A stretch of 64,000 bases of DNA from Leptospira venezuelensis (GTDB lineage: Bacteria > Spirochaetota > Leptospiria > Leptospirales > Leptospiraceae), in the NCBI RefSeq assembly GCF_002150035.1, contig NZ_NETS01000008.1:372001-436000 (forward strand). The letters are read 5' to 3'. The position numbers and the translations under genes are program-made. Shown piece by piece: positions 37,248 to 47,701 of the stretch. The notes under the pieces were generated by a model that was not told where the DNA came from, made no database searches, and was given only the letters and a program-made list of their open reading frames with translations. Within the stretch, counting starts at the first letter, position 1. Each line of letters begins with the position of its first letter.

Positions 37248-37682
37248 TCAAAAACCGGTGCTACCGAAGCCGCCTGCCCCTCTTTCGGATTCAGGAAGTT
37301 CGTTCACCAATTCCCAGTCGGTATGCCAGGTACGGCGGATGAGCAGCTGAGCAATCCTGGTTTTATCTTCTAAAAGATAAGGCTCTTTTCCTAGATTGAG
37401 AAGAGGCACCATCAATTCCCCTCTATAATCAGAGTCGATTGTGCCTGGAGTATTCGGAATTAGGATCTTAAACTTCGTGGAAAATCCAGAGCGAGGTCTG
37501 ATCTCGAAATGAAATCCTTCTGGGATTGCAAAAGAAAGTCCTGTTGGAACTAAAACGACTTCTCCGACGGGTAATATCAAATTAGATTCCAAACATGCAG
37601 CAATATCATAACCTGCAGAACCTGAAGTTTTGATCTCAGGAAGGAGGGCCTTCTCTTTTAGTTTTTTAACTGGGATTTTCAT
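37248..37682 (-). CDS. dut: dUTP diphosphatase
   Basis: Trimeric dUTPase that removes dUTP and supplies dUMP. All five motifs are present: GSAGYDIAA (22-30), PRSGFSTKF, GTIDSDYRGEL, RIAQLLI and the C-terminal arm RGAGGFGSTGF. 144 residues, normal length. The start is 1 nt after the M16 peptidase stop, so the two are coupled. Confidence 0.97.
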   Translation of the reverse strand: MKIPVKKLKEKALLPEIKTSGSAGYDIAACLESNLILPVGEVVLVPTGLSFAIPEGFHFEIRPRSGFSTKFKILIPNTPGTIDSDYRGELMVPLLNLGKEPYLLEDKTRIAQLLIRRTWHTDWELVNELPESERGAGGFGSTGF

Positions 37683-37683
37683 A

Positions 37684-38976
37684 TTAGTAAGAATAGGATT
37701 CGAAAATAGATTTTATTTTTTGTTCTTCTTTCGGTTTTAATTTTGCTAAAACGGAAAGGTGTAATTCAGGAAGTGCGAATATTTTTCGGACGGTCCCGTT
37801 AATCTCTTCTTCAGTTACCGAATGGATCTCTTTTATCCTGTTTTCTAAAGAATTATATTTTCCGTAATACAACTCTTGGAATGCGATATTATTCATTCTA
37901 CTTTCAGTATGCTCGTAACCTATGGAAAGACTTCCCTCGTGGTTTGTTTTGGCATCTTTCAACTCTTGAGAAGTTACTCCCTTATCCACAAAAAGTTTTA
38001 GTTCTTCTAAGATCAGTTCCAAACTTTCTGCAAATCTTTCTTTAGAAGTAGAACATACGATTGAGTTAATTCCTACATCGCGATACGAAGAAGGATAACT
38101 TGTAATATGATAACAAAGTCCTTTTTCTTCTCTAACTTTTTGAAATAAACGAGAAGACATTCCCCCGCCTAAAACATGCGTAAGAAGAGAAAGCCTGGTC
38201 GCATCGTGAAAATTACGAGGAAAACCTTCTCCGCCTAAAATAAAATAGGCTTGTTCCGTTTCCTTATTTCCTTTGCGGAAATACCCGAATCCTTTTTTAG
38301 GGGTTTCGAATGTACCTTCTTTTCCCTTTTTAACAGAACGAGAGAAGTATTTGGAAATCAGATCAAATACAAACTCTGGTTCGTAATTTCCAGAAAGGGA
38401 AAGTATCATATTCTCCGGATGATAATAGGTCTCGTAAAATTCTCTAAGACTAGAAGGAGTCACTCCTCTAATCGAGGCTTCTGTCCCTATAATATCCCTT
38501 CCTAAAGAATTTCCTGAAAATAGATTATTATAATAAAAATCGTGGATCGCATCTTCTGGAGAATCTTCATAACCTTTCATTTCTTCCAAGACAACTTCCG
38601 CTTCTGTTCTGATATCTTGGTCCCGAAACAAAGGTTGGAACATCATTTCTGAAAGTAATTCCAAGCCAAGCTCCAGATCCCTGGAAGCTAATGTTGCATG
38701 AAAGTAAGTGTATTCTCTTGATGTGGCTGCGTTAGAGTAAGCTCCTACTCTTTCCCAATCCTCTGCTTGTTGTTTTGCAGTACGCTTTTCCGTGTCTTTG
38801 AAAAGCATATGCTCCAGGAAGTGACAGTAACCTGCGTTCTCCAAAGTCTCGGACCTGGATCCCACTTTTACATACACCCCCATAGACACGCTTACGGAAT
38901 AAGGAGCTCTTTGGAACAAGACTACAAGTCCGTTCCCCAATGTTATTTTATGATTTTTTTCTTCTAGAAAAACCAA
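37684..38976 (-). CDS. M16 family zinc peptidase (YmxG/PqqL-like)
   Basis: Single-module insulinase/processing peptidase. The inverted zinc motif HFLEH (52-56) and the downstream E-rich helix (EAEVVLEEMKGYEDSPEDAIHDF) give the active site; LGGGMSSRLFQKVREEKGLCY marks the second half. In many bacteria this gene lies next to dut and pnp, as here. The natural substrate is unknown; mitochondrial processing peptidase is the closest characterised family. Confidence 0.92.
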   Translation of the reverse strand: MVFLEEKNHKITLGNGLVVLFQRAPYSVSVSMGVYVKVGSRSETLENAGYCHFLEHMLFKDTEKRTAKQQAEDWERVGAYSNAATSREYTYFHATLASRDLELGLELLSEMMFQPLFRDQDIRTEAEVVLEEMKGYEDSPEDAIHDFYYNNLFSGNSLGRDIIGTEASIRGVTPSSLREFYETYYHPENMILSLSGNYEPEFVFDLISKYFSRSVKKGKEGTFETPKKGFGYFRKGNKETEQAYFILGGEGFPRNFHDATRLSLLTHVLGGGMSSRLFQKVREEKGLCYHITSYPSSYRDVGINSIVCSTSKERFAESLELILEELKLFVDKGVTSQELKDAKTNHEGSLSIGYEHTESRMNNIAFQELYYGKYNSLENRIKEIHSVTEEEINGTVRKIFALPELHLSVLAKLKPKEEQKIKSIFESYSY

Positions 38977-39018
38977 TGTGCTACCCGGCGAAAAAATTTC
39001 GCCGGTCTTATTCGTTTT

Positions 39019-41106
39019 TTAAACTTCGAGAGCGTCTCTTCTGGAAAGATCAATCTTTCCGGTTTTATCCACGTTTAATACGCGGACACGGATGATCTCA
39101 CCTTCTTTAACTACGTCTTTCACTGAATTCACACGTTTAGAATCCAATTTAGAAATATGGCAAAGTCCTTCTTTACCTGGTAGGATCTCCACAAAGGCAC
39201 CGAAATCGGTGATACGTTTTACTTTGCCTTCGTAAATTTTTCCTACTTCTACTTCTGCGAAGAAACCTTCTACCATGCCTGCAGCTTTTTCTGCCTGCTC
39301 TTGGTTGGCTCCAGCAATAGTCACTTTTCCATCGTCGTCAATATTGATATCCGCGCCGGAAGCTTCAATGATTCCACGGATATTTTTGCCACCTGGACCG
39401 ATCAGTTCCCCGATACGATCTTTAGGTATATATTTAACGATAATTTTAGGTGCTGTGCGAGAAACTGAATCCGCTGCTTTGGAGATAGATTTTTCCATCA
39501 CATCCAAGATATGGAAACGAGCTTTTTCGGCCTGAGCAAATACCGCTTCTAGAACGTTAAACGCAACACCAGTTACTTTTAAGTCCATCTGGAAAGCAGT
39601 GATCCCTTTTCTGGTTCCTGCAATTTTGCAGTCCATATCACCGAAATGATCTTCCAATCCTGCGATATCGGATAATACTGCAAATCTTCCTGATTCATCT
39701 GAGAATAATCCCATTGCAATTCCGGAAACTGCGGACTTGATAGGAACACCTGCTGCCATCAGAGCTAAAGATCCTGAACAAACAGAAGCCATGGACGAAG
39801 ATCCATTAGATTCTAAAATTTCAGATACAACTCTGATCACATAAGGAAAATCATCCGGCTTTGGAAGAACTAATTTTAGTGCTCTTTCTGCCAAGTTTCC
39901 GTGACCGATCTCTCTACGACCTGGTCCGGAAGATCTTCTTACTTCTCCTACTGAGAACGCAGGGAAGTTATAATGAAGCATGAAGTTCTTTTCTTTCTGG
40001 CCTTCCAATGTTTCATAACGTTGGTTGTCAGATGCAGTTCCAAGAGTTACAGTTCCTAAAGACTGGGTTTGTCCTCTTGTAAATACTGCAGAACCGTGAA
40101 CTCCAGGAAGAGGGCTCATCTCTACGCTGATATTTCGGATCTCGTCCAACTTTCTTCCGTCGAAACGAACTCCTTCTTTTAATACCTGCTCTCTTACGAT
40201 CTCATACTCGAGTTCATGTAAGAAGTTTTTGATGTCCTTGATCTTTTCGGATTCCGATACTGTCTCTTTGAAGTGTTCTACAACTTCTTTATTTGCATTA
40301 GAGATTTCTTTATTACGAGAAGCTTTATCTGCAGTCTTGTTTGCAGAAGAGATCTTATCGAATGCATATTTACGAACTTCGCCTAAAAGAGTATCATCTT
40401 TTATTTTAAGTTTAACTTCTTTTTTAACTACAGCGAGTTCTTTCGCCCAGGATTCTTGAAGTTCTACAAATTTAACGATATGTTGGTGTGCAAATTTTAA
40501 TGCTTCTAACATTTCAGCGTTAGATAATTCTTTTGCTTCACCTTCGATCATAACGATATGAGTTTTAGTTCCTGCAACAACCAGGTCCAGATCTGAATTC
40601 AAGATCTCTTTGTTACCTGGGTTAATTACGAGTTCTCCGTTAATTCTTCCTACTCTTGCTCCAGCAATCGGACCATTAAAAGGAATATTAGAGATCGTTA
40701 ATGCTGCAGAAGCTGCATTTAGAGCGTGACCAGCTGTAGAAATTTCATTATCAGCCGAAAGAACAGTTACTTGTAACTGAACTTCGCAGAAATATCCTTC
40801 AGGAAAAAGAGGACGGATCGGTCTATCGATGATCCTTGAATTCAAAACCTCATGCTCATAAGGTTTTGCTTCTCTTTTGAAATATCCGCCTGGGAATCTA
40901 CCTACTGAATAAACTTTTTCAGAATATTCGCAAGTAAGTGGGAAGAAGTCTTGGCCTTCTTTAGGTTCGTCTGCGGCACAAACAGTTGCTAATAAAACAA
41001 GATTTCCAGTTTTATATACTACGGACCCGTGGGCTTGCTTCGCCCAATCTCCCGTTTCGAGAGTGATTGAATCACGGCCAAATTGGCCATTAATAGTTTT
41101 AGCCAT
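39019..41106 (-). CDS. pnp: Polyribonucleotide nucleotidyltransferase
   Basis: 3'-5' phosphorolytic RNase and core of the degradosome. Two RNase PH modules, of which the second is catalytic (FAVLSDIAGLEDHFGDMDCKIAGT), a KH domain (IGPGGKNIRGIIEASGADI) and a C-terminal S1 domain (GKVKRITDFGAFVEILPGKE). 695 residues. The Shine-Dalgarno AGGAG lies 7 nt from the ATG but inside a hairpin formed with the end of rpsO, suggesting controlled translation. Confidence 0.98.
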   Translation of the reverse strand: MAKTINGQFGRDSITLETGDWAKQAHGSVVYKTGNLVLLATVCAADEPKEGQDFFPLTCEYSEKVYSVGRFPGGYFKREAKPYEHEVLNSRIIDRPIRPLFPEGYFCEVQLQVTVLSADNEISTAGHALNAASAALTISNIPFNGPIAGARVGRINGELVINPGNKEILNSDLDLVVAGTKTHIVMIEGEAKELSNAEMLEALKFAHQHIVKFVELQESWAKELAVVKKEVKLKIKDDTLLGEVRKYAFDKISSANKTADKASRNKEISNANKEVVEHFKETVSESEKIKDIKNFLHELEYEIVREQVLKEGVRFDGRKLDEIRNISVEMSPLPGVHGSAVFTRGQTQSLGTVTLGTASDNQRYETLEGQKEKNFMLHYNFPAFSVGEVRRSSGPGRREIGHGNLAERALKLVLPKPDDFPYVIRVVSEILESNGSSSMASVCSGSLALMAAGVPIKSAVSGIAMGLFSDESGRFAVLSDIAGLEDHFGDMDCKIAGTRKGITAFQMDLKVTGVAFNVLEAVFAQAEKARFHILDVMEKSISKAADSVSRTAPKIIVKYIPKDRIGELIGPGGKNIRGIIEASGADINIDDDGKVTIAGANQEQAEKAAGMVEGFFAEVEVGKIYEGKVKRITDFGAFVEILPGKEGLCHISKLDSKRVNSVKDVVKEGEIIRVRVLNVDKTGKIDLSRRDALEV

Positions 41107-41110
41107 GAGT

Positions 41111-41387
<277 letters not shown>

Positions 41388-41416
41388 AGTTTGATTGTAC
41401 CTGTTGCCAATTTTCG

Positions 41417-41430
41417 GGGGCCTAGGCCCC
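41417..41430 (-). promoter_or_regulatory. GC palindrome in the rpsO leader
   Basis: GGGGCCTAGGCCCC is a perfect 14-bp palindrome in the 51-bp gap between truB and rpsO. On the minus strand it is followed by CGAAAATTGG, not a T run, so it is a poor terminator. Candidates are an RNase III processing site or an S15-binding element. Confidence 0.5.
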
Positions 41431-41438
41431 TGTCCAAG

Positions 41439-42365
41439 CTAAATTTTAGAAAAGACCTTCAAATATTTATAAGAAAGGCTTCCAGGAAGCCCCTCTCTTC
41501 TGCAATACGCCAAAATCTCTCCTTCTGGAGAGGTAAGTAGGAAGTCATGAGCTGGAATCCAGTCCAGTTTGATCTTTTTCCCGTGAAAAACGTCTTTTAC
41601 CTCGGTACTCGGGATTTCAACAGAAGGAATGTCCAGAATCTCTTCTGGAGGGTGGATGATTGCTTTCCCAAGTAGAAGTGCCTCATACGTATCAGCCTGT
41701 TCAAGCTTGAGTTTACCCACCTTAGTCCTATTCAAGGACTTAAGACACATTGGGATCCCTGCTTCTTCTGCTATGTCCATGACTAGCTTACGGATATAAG
41801 TTCCACCCGAAACTCTTGTCTTTAGCTTAAATCCTTCCGGACAGAAGTCTCCAGCAGTGAACTCAAATATTTTAATCTTACGAATGCTTGGTGGAACAGA
41901 GATCCCTTCTCTAAATAATTTGGCTCTTCTCTGCCCTTGAACTTTGAGTGCAGAAACTTCAGGCGCAACCTGTTCTTCCCAGCTGGAAACCTTAGAGAGA
42001 ACCTCTTCCAACTTGGGCAAAGATTCCTGATACCATTTTTGAATCTTAGAAGTTTCCCAATCTTCAACCACCAAACCTTCTCTGTCACCAGAGTCTGTGG
42101 AGAAGCCAAACTGAACGTCCGCCTCATACTCTTTGTCTTTGCCTAAAAATACTTGGGAGAAACTTGTAGAAGTGCCTACAGGAAGGACCATCAAACCAGA
42201 TGCAGCCTTATCTAAAGTGCCGGTATGTCCTACTTTTTTGAGTCCGAGAGTCTTTTTGGCTTTTAAAACCAGATCGGAAGAAGTCATTCCAATTGGTTTA
42301 TCTAAGAGCAAAAATCCGAATTCAGTCCGGATTTGTTGGTTTTCTCGTAAGTCGGAGGGATTCAT
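41439..42365 (-). CDS. truB: tRNA pseudouridine(55) synthase
   Basis: Isomerises U55 in the T loop of tRNAs. Motif HTGTLDKAASGLMVLPVG holds the catalytic aspartate; RVSGGTYIRKLVMDIAEEAG is the second conserved block. A C-terminal PUA-like segment completes 308 residues. The start overlaps the rbfA end by 44 bp; AAGG 5 nt upstream supports this ATG. The usual neighbour ribF is absent between truB and rpsO. Confidence 0.95.
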   Translation of the reverse strand: MNPSDLRENQQIRTEFGFLLLDKPIGMTSSDLVLKAKKTLGLKKVGHTGTLDKAASGLMVLPVGTSTSFSQVFLGKDKEYEADVQFGFSTDSGDREGLVVEDWETSKIQKWYQESLPKLEEVLSKVSSWEEQVAPEVSALKVQGQRRAKLFREGISVPPSIRKIKIFEFTAGDFCPEGFKLKTRVSGGTYIRKLVMDIAEEAGIPMCLKSLNRTKVGKLKLEQADTYEALLLGKAIIHPPEEILDIPSVEIPSTEVKDVFHGKKIKLDWIPAHDFLLTSPEGEILAYCRREGLPGSLSYKYLKVFSKI

Positions 42366-42675
42366 CTAAACCTTGGATATATTCTTCGTCCCAAACAAAA
42401 CTCATCCGAGGTGTGATCCTTAGATTGAGTTTTGTGGAAAGAGTCGCGGCAAATTTACCCGAGGCACTATTTAATCCAGCGAGTAATTTTTCCTTTTTTT
42501 TGTCCGTAACGATAGCCGTAACGTACACCTTTAGATTTTTGGAATCGTCTGAGAGTTCCGATCTGTGAACGGAAACCATATGGACCCGAGGGTCCTTGAC
42601 TTTTCCGGCCAGGATCATCATGGCGACGGTCCGAACCGTCTCCGCTTCGATTTTCCTTTTACGGATCGGATTCAC
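42322..42675 (-). CDS. rbfA: Ribosome-binding factor A
   Basis: Small KH-fold factor for 16S rRNA 5'-end maturation and cold adaptation. IRKRKIEAETVRTVAMMIL at the start, VKDPRVHMVSVHRSELSDD and the C-terminal LRITPRMSFVWDEEYIQGLDESLRL are typical. 117 residues. Located between infB and truB, the standard order; the 3' end overlaps truB by 44 bp. Confidence 0.95.
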   Translation of the reverse strand: MNPIRKRKIEAETVRTVAMMILAGKVKDPRVHMVSVHRSELSDDSKNLKVYVTAIVTDKKKEKLLAGLNSASGKFAATLSTKLNLRITPRMSFVWDEEYIQGLDESLRLTRKPTNPD

Positions 42676-42682
42676 TCTAACA

Positions 42683-45478
42683 CTACTCCAGTTTCCGTTT
42701 TACTACTGTGACAGTATAAGCTTCGATCGTATCGCCTGTTTTGAAGTCGTTGTAATTTTCCAACTGGATACCACATTCGAAATTGTTCACTACTTCGTTG
42801 ACTTCGTCTTTGAATCTTCGAAGAGACTTGAGCTTTCCGTCGAATACTTGGACTCCATCGCTGATCACGCGAATACCAGAAGCTTTTGTGATCTTTCCGG
42901 AAGTAACCATACAACCTGCGATATTTCCGATCTTGGAAACTTTGAAAACTTCTCTGATCTCTGCAGTTCCGATAACTTCTTCGATCCTTTCCGGTTCAAG
43001 AAGTCCTTCCATTGCCATCTTGATCTCATCCACAACCTGATAAATGATGTTGTAGTATTTGATCTGAACGCCTTCTTTCTCGGCGAGTGCAATGGTTTTA
43101 GGATTCGCACGAACATGGAAACCGATTACGATCGCGTTAGAAGCAGATGCAAGCATCACGTCCATATCCACGATTGCTCCCGCTCCGGACTGAATCACAT
43201 TCAGTTTTACATCCGAAGTAGAAAGTTTTTCCAGGGCTTCCTTGATCGCTTCCGCAGAACCACGAACGTCTGCTTTGATAATTACTTTCAGTTCTTTTAA
43301 AGCACCCTGTTTGATGAACTCGTTCATGTTTTCCAGAGTGACTTTGGAACCTGCAGCTCCTGCGTTTCCAATTCTTTCGAATTCGATACGGTGTTGAGAG
43401 ATGTTTCTTGCTTCCTTCTCATCTTCTACAGAGTCGAAAGGTGCTCCTGCATCAGGAACTCCGTCAAGTCCAGTAACCTGAACAGGGAAAGCAGGTCCTG
43501 CTTCCTTGATCAGATGACCATAGTCGTCATACATCGCACGAACTCTACCGGAGAATACGCCGGCAACAAACGGATCACCAACTCTTAGGGTTCCGTTTTG
43601 GATAAGAACTGTTGCAACTGCTCCGCGGCCCGGATCCAGTTTTGCTTCTACAATCGTACCTTTTGCTCTACGTTTAGGATTCGCTTTTAGATCCAGAACT
43701 TCTGCTTGTAGAAGTACTGATTCTAAAAGTTTATCGATCCCGATATTCTCTTTCGCAGAGATCTTGCAATACATTGTGTCCCCGCCCCATTCTTCCGATT
43801 GAAGTCCATGGTTGGCGAGTTCCTGCATGATCTTATCAGGATTTGCAGAAGGTAGATCCACTTTGTTGATCGCAACTATGATAGGAACTTTTGCATCTTT
43901 TGCGTGAGACAATGCTTCCAAAGTTTGAGGCATCACTCCGTCGTCAGCAGCAACCACTAAGATCACGATATCCGTAACCTTGGCTCCCCTTGCTCTCATA
44001 GATGTAAATGCTTCGTGACCAGGAGTATCCAGGAAGGTGATTTCCCCTCTGGAAGTTTTTACCTGATAAGCACCGATATGTTGTGTAATTCCACCGGACT
44101 CTGTATCGATGACGGAAGACTTACGGATGGTATCCAATAATCTTGTCTTACCATGGTCAACGTGACCCATGATGGTAACGACTGGAGGTCTATGAATATA
44201 ATCTTCAGGACTGTCTTTTTCTTCGTCGATTAGAGTTTCTTCATATAGAGAAACTACTTTTACTTTACAGCCATACTCATCTGCAAGGAGAGCAGCTGTT
44301 TCAGCATCGATGATATTATTGATGGTCACCATCATTCCCATTTTCATGAGTTTTCCGATGACATCTCCCGGCTTAAGATTCATTTTCTTAGCCAGTTCTC
44401 CTACTTGGACATTCTCCAAAAGAGTAATCTCTTTCGGAACGGATACGCCTGTAGGCCCACTTACTTTCTGTTTTCTATAGGATTGACGGAAGAATTTAGA
44501 ATTTTCAGATCCTTCCTGACCTTCTGGTCTTCCGCCTCTATCTTTATCATTACGTTTTTTACCGGAAGGAACTCCTCTTCCGCCTTCAACAGGTCCTAAA
44601 CCTGGAGGTGGAGCTCCCGTACCAGGGCCGCCTCTAAATCCGCCACCCTGACCTGGACCACCTCGGAAACCGCCGCCTTGGCCTCCGCCTGGACCACCAC
44701 GATATCCGCCACCGCCTTGACCACCTTGGCCTCCACGATAACCGCCACCGCCTTGACCACCTTGGCCTCCACGATATCCGCCGCCACCTTGACCGCCTTG
44801 GTAACCACCGCCTTGACCACCCTGGCCTCCGCGATAACCGCCGCCACCTTGACCGCCTTGGTAACCACCGCCTTGACCACCCTGGCCTCCGCGATATCCG
44901 CCGCCACCTTGACCGCCTTGGTAACCACCGCCTTGACCACCCTGGCCTCCGCGATATCCGCCGCCACCTTGACCGCCTTGGTAACCACCGCCTTGACCAC
45001 CCTGGCCTCCGCGATATCCACCACCGCCTTCACGGTCTTGGTATCCTTGGTTTCCGTCTTGGCGATTTCCTCGGTAATTTCCTTCGCCACCTTCACGGTT
45101 TTGGGTCGGGAATGTTGGCCTCTGACTTGGACGAGATACTATAATATTATTGTCTTCTCTCTGGAATGGAGGTCTACCTTCTCCCAGAATATGTTCTGGA
45201 GGAGCAGATCTTGGAACCGGAGGTTCTTGGCGAGTGCTTGGTTCCGGAAAGAGAGGTTCTTTTTTAGGAGGAGTTGAACTTTTAGGAGTGCTTGGTGGGG
45301 GAGAAGCTGCAGCAGCCGGATTATTCGGAGCCGGATCTGCAGGGGCTTCTTTCTTCGCAGAAGCAGAAGGCGTTTTTTCGTCCGGCTTCTTTTTGATAAC
45401 CAGCTTCTTCTTCTTGCTTGCGTCAGCAGAAGCAGAGCCCTGGAGCTTTTCCTTGATTGATTTATTCTTTTCTTCCAT
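42683..45478 (-). CDS. infB: Translation initiation factor IF-2 with Gly/RGG-rich N-terminal repeats
   Basis: GTPase that brings fMet-tRNA to the 30S subunit. Residues 1-125 are a charged Pro/Ala/Lys leader. Residues 127-300 are almost only Gly, Arg, Tyr and Gln, including four identical 20-residue units. IF2_N follows (VQVGELAKKMNLKPGDVIGKLMKMG). The G domain has GHVDHGKT near 438, DTPGHEAFT and NKVD, and domains II-IV are complete. The repeat zone is far outside the conserved core. Such RGG-like tracts elsewhere bind RNA or promote condensates; that is inference here. Confidence 0.97.
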   Translation of the reverse strand: MEEKNKSIKEKLQGSASADASKKKKLVIKKKPDEKTPSASAKKEAPADPAPNNPAAAASPPPSTPKSSTPPKKEPLFPEPSTRQEPPVPRSAPPEHILGEGRPPFQREDNNIIVSRPSQRPTFPTQNREGGEGNYRGNRQDGNQGYQDREGGGGYRGGQGGQGGGYQGGQGGGGYRGGQGGQGGGYQGGQGGGGYRGGQGGQGGGYQGGQGGGGYRGGQGGQGGGYQGGQGGGGYRGGQGGQGGGGYRGGQGGQGGGGYRGGPGGGQGGGFRGGPGQGGGFRGGPGTGAPPPGLGPVEGGRGVPSGKKRNDKDRGGRPEGQEGSENSKFFRQSYRKQKVSGPTGVSVPKEITLLENVQVGELAKKMNLKPGDVIGKLMKMGMMVTINNIIDAETAALLADEYGCKVKVVSLYEETLIDEEKDSPEDYIHRPPVVTIMGHVDHGKTRLLDTIRKSSVIDTESGGITQHIGAYQVKTSRGEITFLDTPGHEAFTSMRARGAKVTDIVILVVAADDGVMPQTLEALSHAKDAKVPIIVAINKVDLPSANPDKIMQELANHGLQSEEWGGDTMYCKISAKENIGIDKLLESVLLQAEVLDLKANPKRRAKGTIVEAKLDPGRGAVATVLIQNGTLRVGDPFVAGVFSGRVRAMYDDYGHLIKEAGPAFPVQVTGLDGVPDAGAPFDSVEDEKEARNISQHRIEFERIGNAGAAGSKVTLENMNEFIKQGALKELKVIIKADVRGSAEAIKEALEKLSTSDVKLNVIQSGAGAIVDMDVMLASASNAIVIGFHVRANPKTIALAEKEGVQIKYYNIIYQVVDEIKMAMEGLLEPERIEEVIGTAEIREVFKVSKIGNIAGCMVTSGKITKASGIRVISDGVQVFDGKLKSLRRFKDEVNEVVNNFECGIQLENYNDFKTGDTIEAYTVTVVKRKLE
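44630..45028 (-). repeat. 60-bp in-frame tandem repeat array in infB
   Basis: Residues 151-230 (DNA 44789-45028) are four identical 20-residue units reading GGGGYRGGQGGQGGGYQGGQ. The DNA copies are nearly identical at third positions too, implying recent expansion or gene-conversion. Degenerate units (GGGGYRGGQG, GGFRGGPGQG) continue to about residue 283 (44630). The 60-bp period keeps the frame, so copy-number change would alter length without breaking IF-2. Confidence 0.95.
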
Positions 45479-45542
45479 ATAATGTCCTGGTCAAGTACGC
45501 GATGTACTGAAAACGGGCGCTAAGCCCAACCCTCGTGAGAGA

Positions 45543-46913
<1,371 letters not shown>

Positions 46914-46915
46914 AA

Positions 46916-47449
<534 letters not shown>

Positions 47450-47588
47450 AAAAGAGGAAAAAACAACCTACAAAATCAGATTATCTCCGAATTTTTTAGG
47501 TTTTCCCATACATTCAATGGGTGGTTCCCGATATTCATTCAAAATATTTTTGGCTAACCCTAGTGTAAAGTAAAAAATAAGCCCAGTT

Positions 47589-47692
47589 CCGAGCCTTCCT
47601 CTTGGTATAAACGAAATTGCTTGTTTTCATATACTAAAAAGAAGGATGGTAATGAAATGTCCCGGGCAAACCAAAAATAGGCTCGGGTTTTT
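47589..47692 (+). terminator. Candidate attenuator: terminator hairpin plus competing upstream strand
   Basis: CCCGGGC (47661-47667) pairs with GCTCGGG (47681-47687), seven pairs including one G-T, loop 13 nt, followed by TTTTT (47688-47692): the form of an intrinsic terminator on the plus strand. It ends only 9 nt before the lipoprotein ATG. CCGAGCC (47589-47595) is perfectly complementary to GGCTCGG (47680-47686) and would disrupt the terminator. No known riboswitch core is recognised. If the promoter is instead downstream of the hairpin, it would only insulate the gene. Confidence 0.5.
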
Positions 47693-47701
47693 ATCAGAAC
47701 C

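Noticed and set aside
37045..37251. 68-codon frame between ftsK and dut
   Set aside because: It lies across repeat copy C and encodes the same SRRGAK-QR type peptide that the other copies encode by chance; no ribosome site.
44596..45277. Open frames on both strands inside the infB repeat
   Set aside because: Tandem repeats keep every frame open; the Ala/Thr/Val-rich products are by-products of the Gly-rich array.
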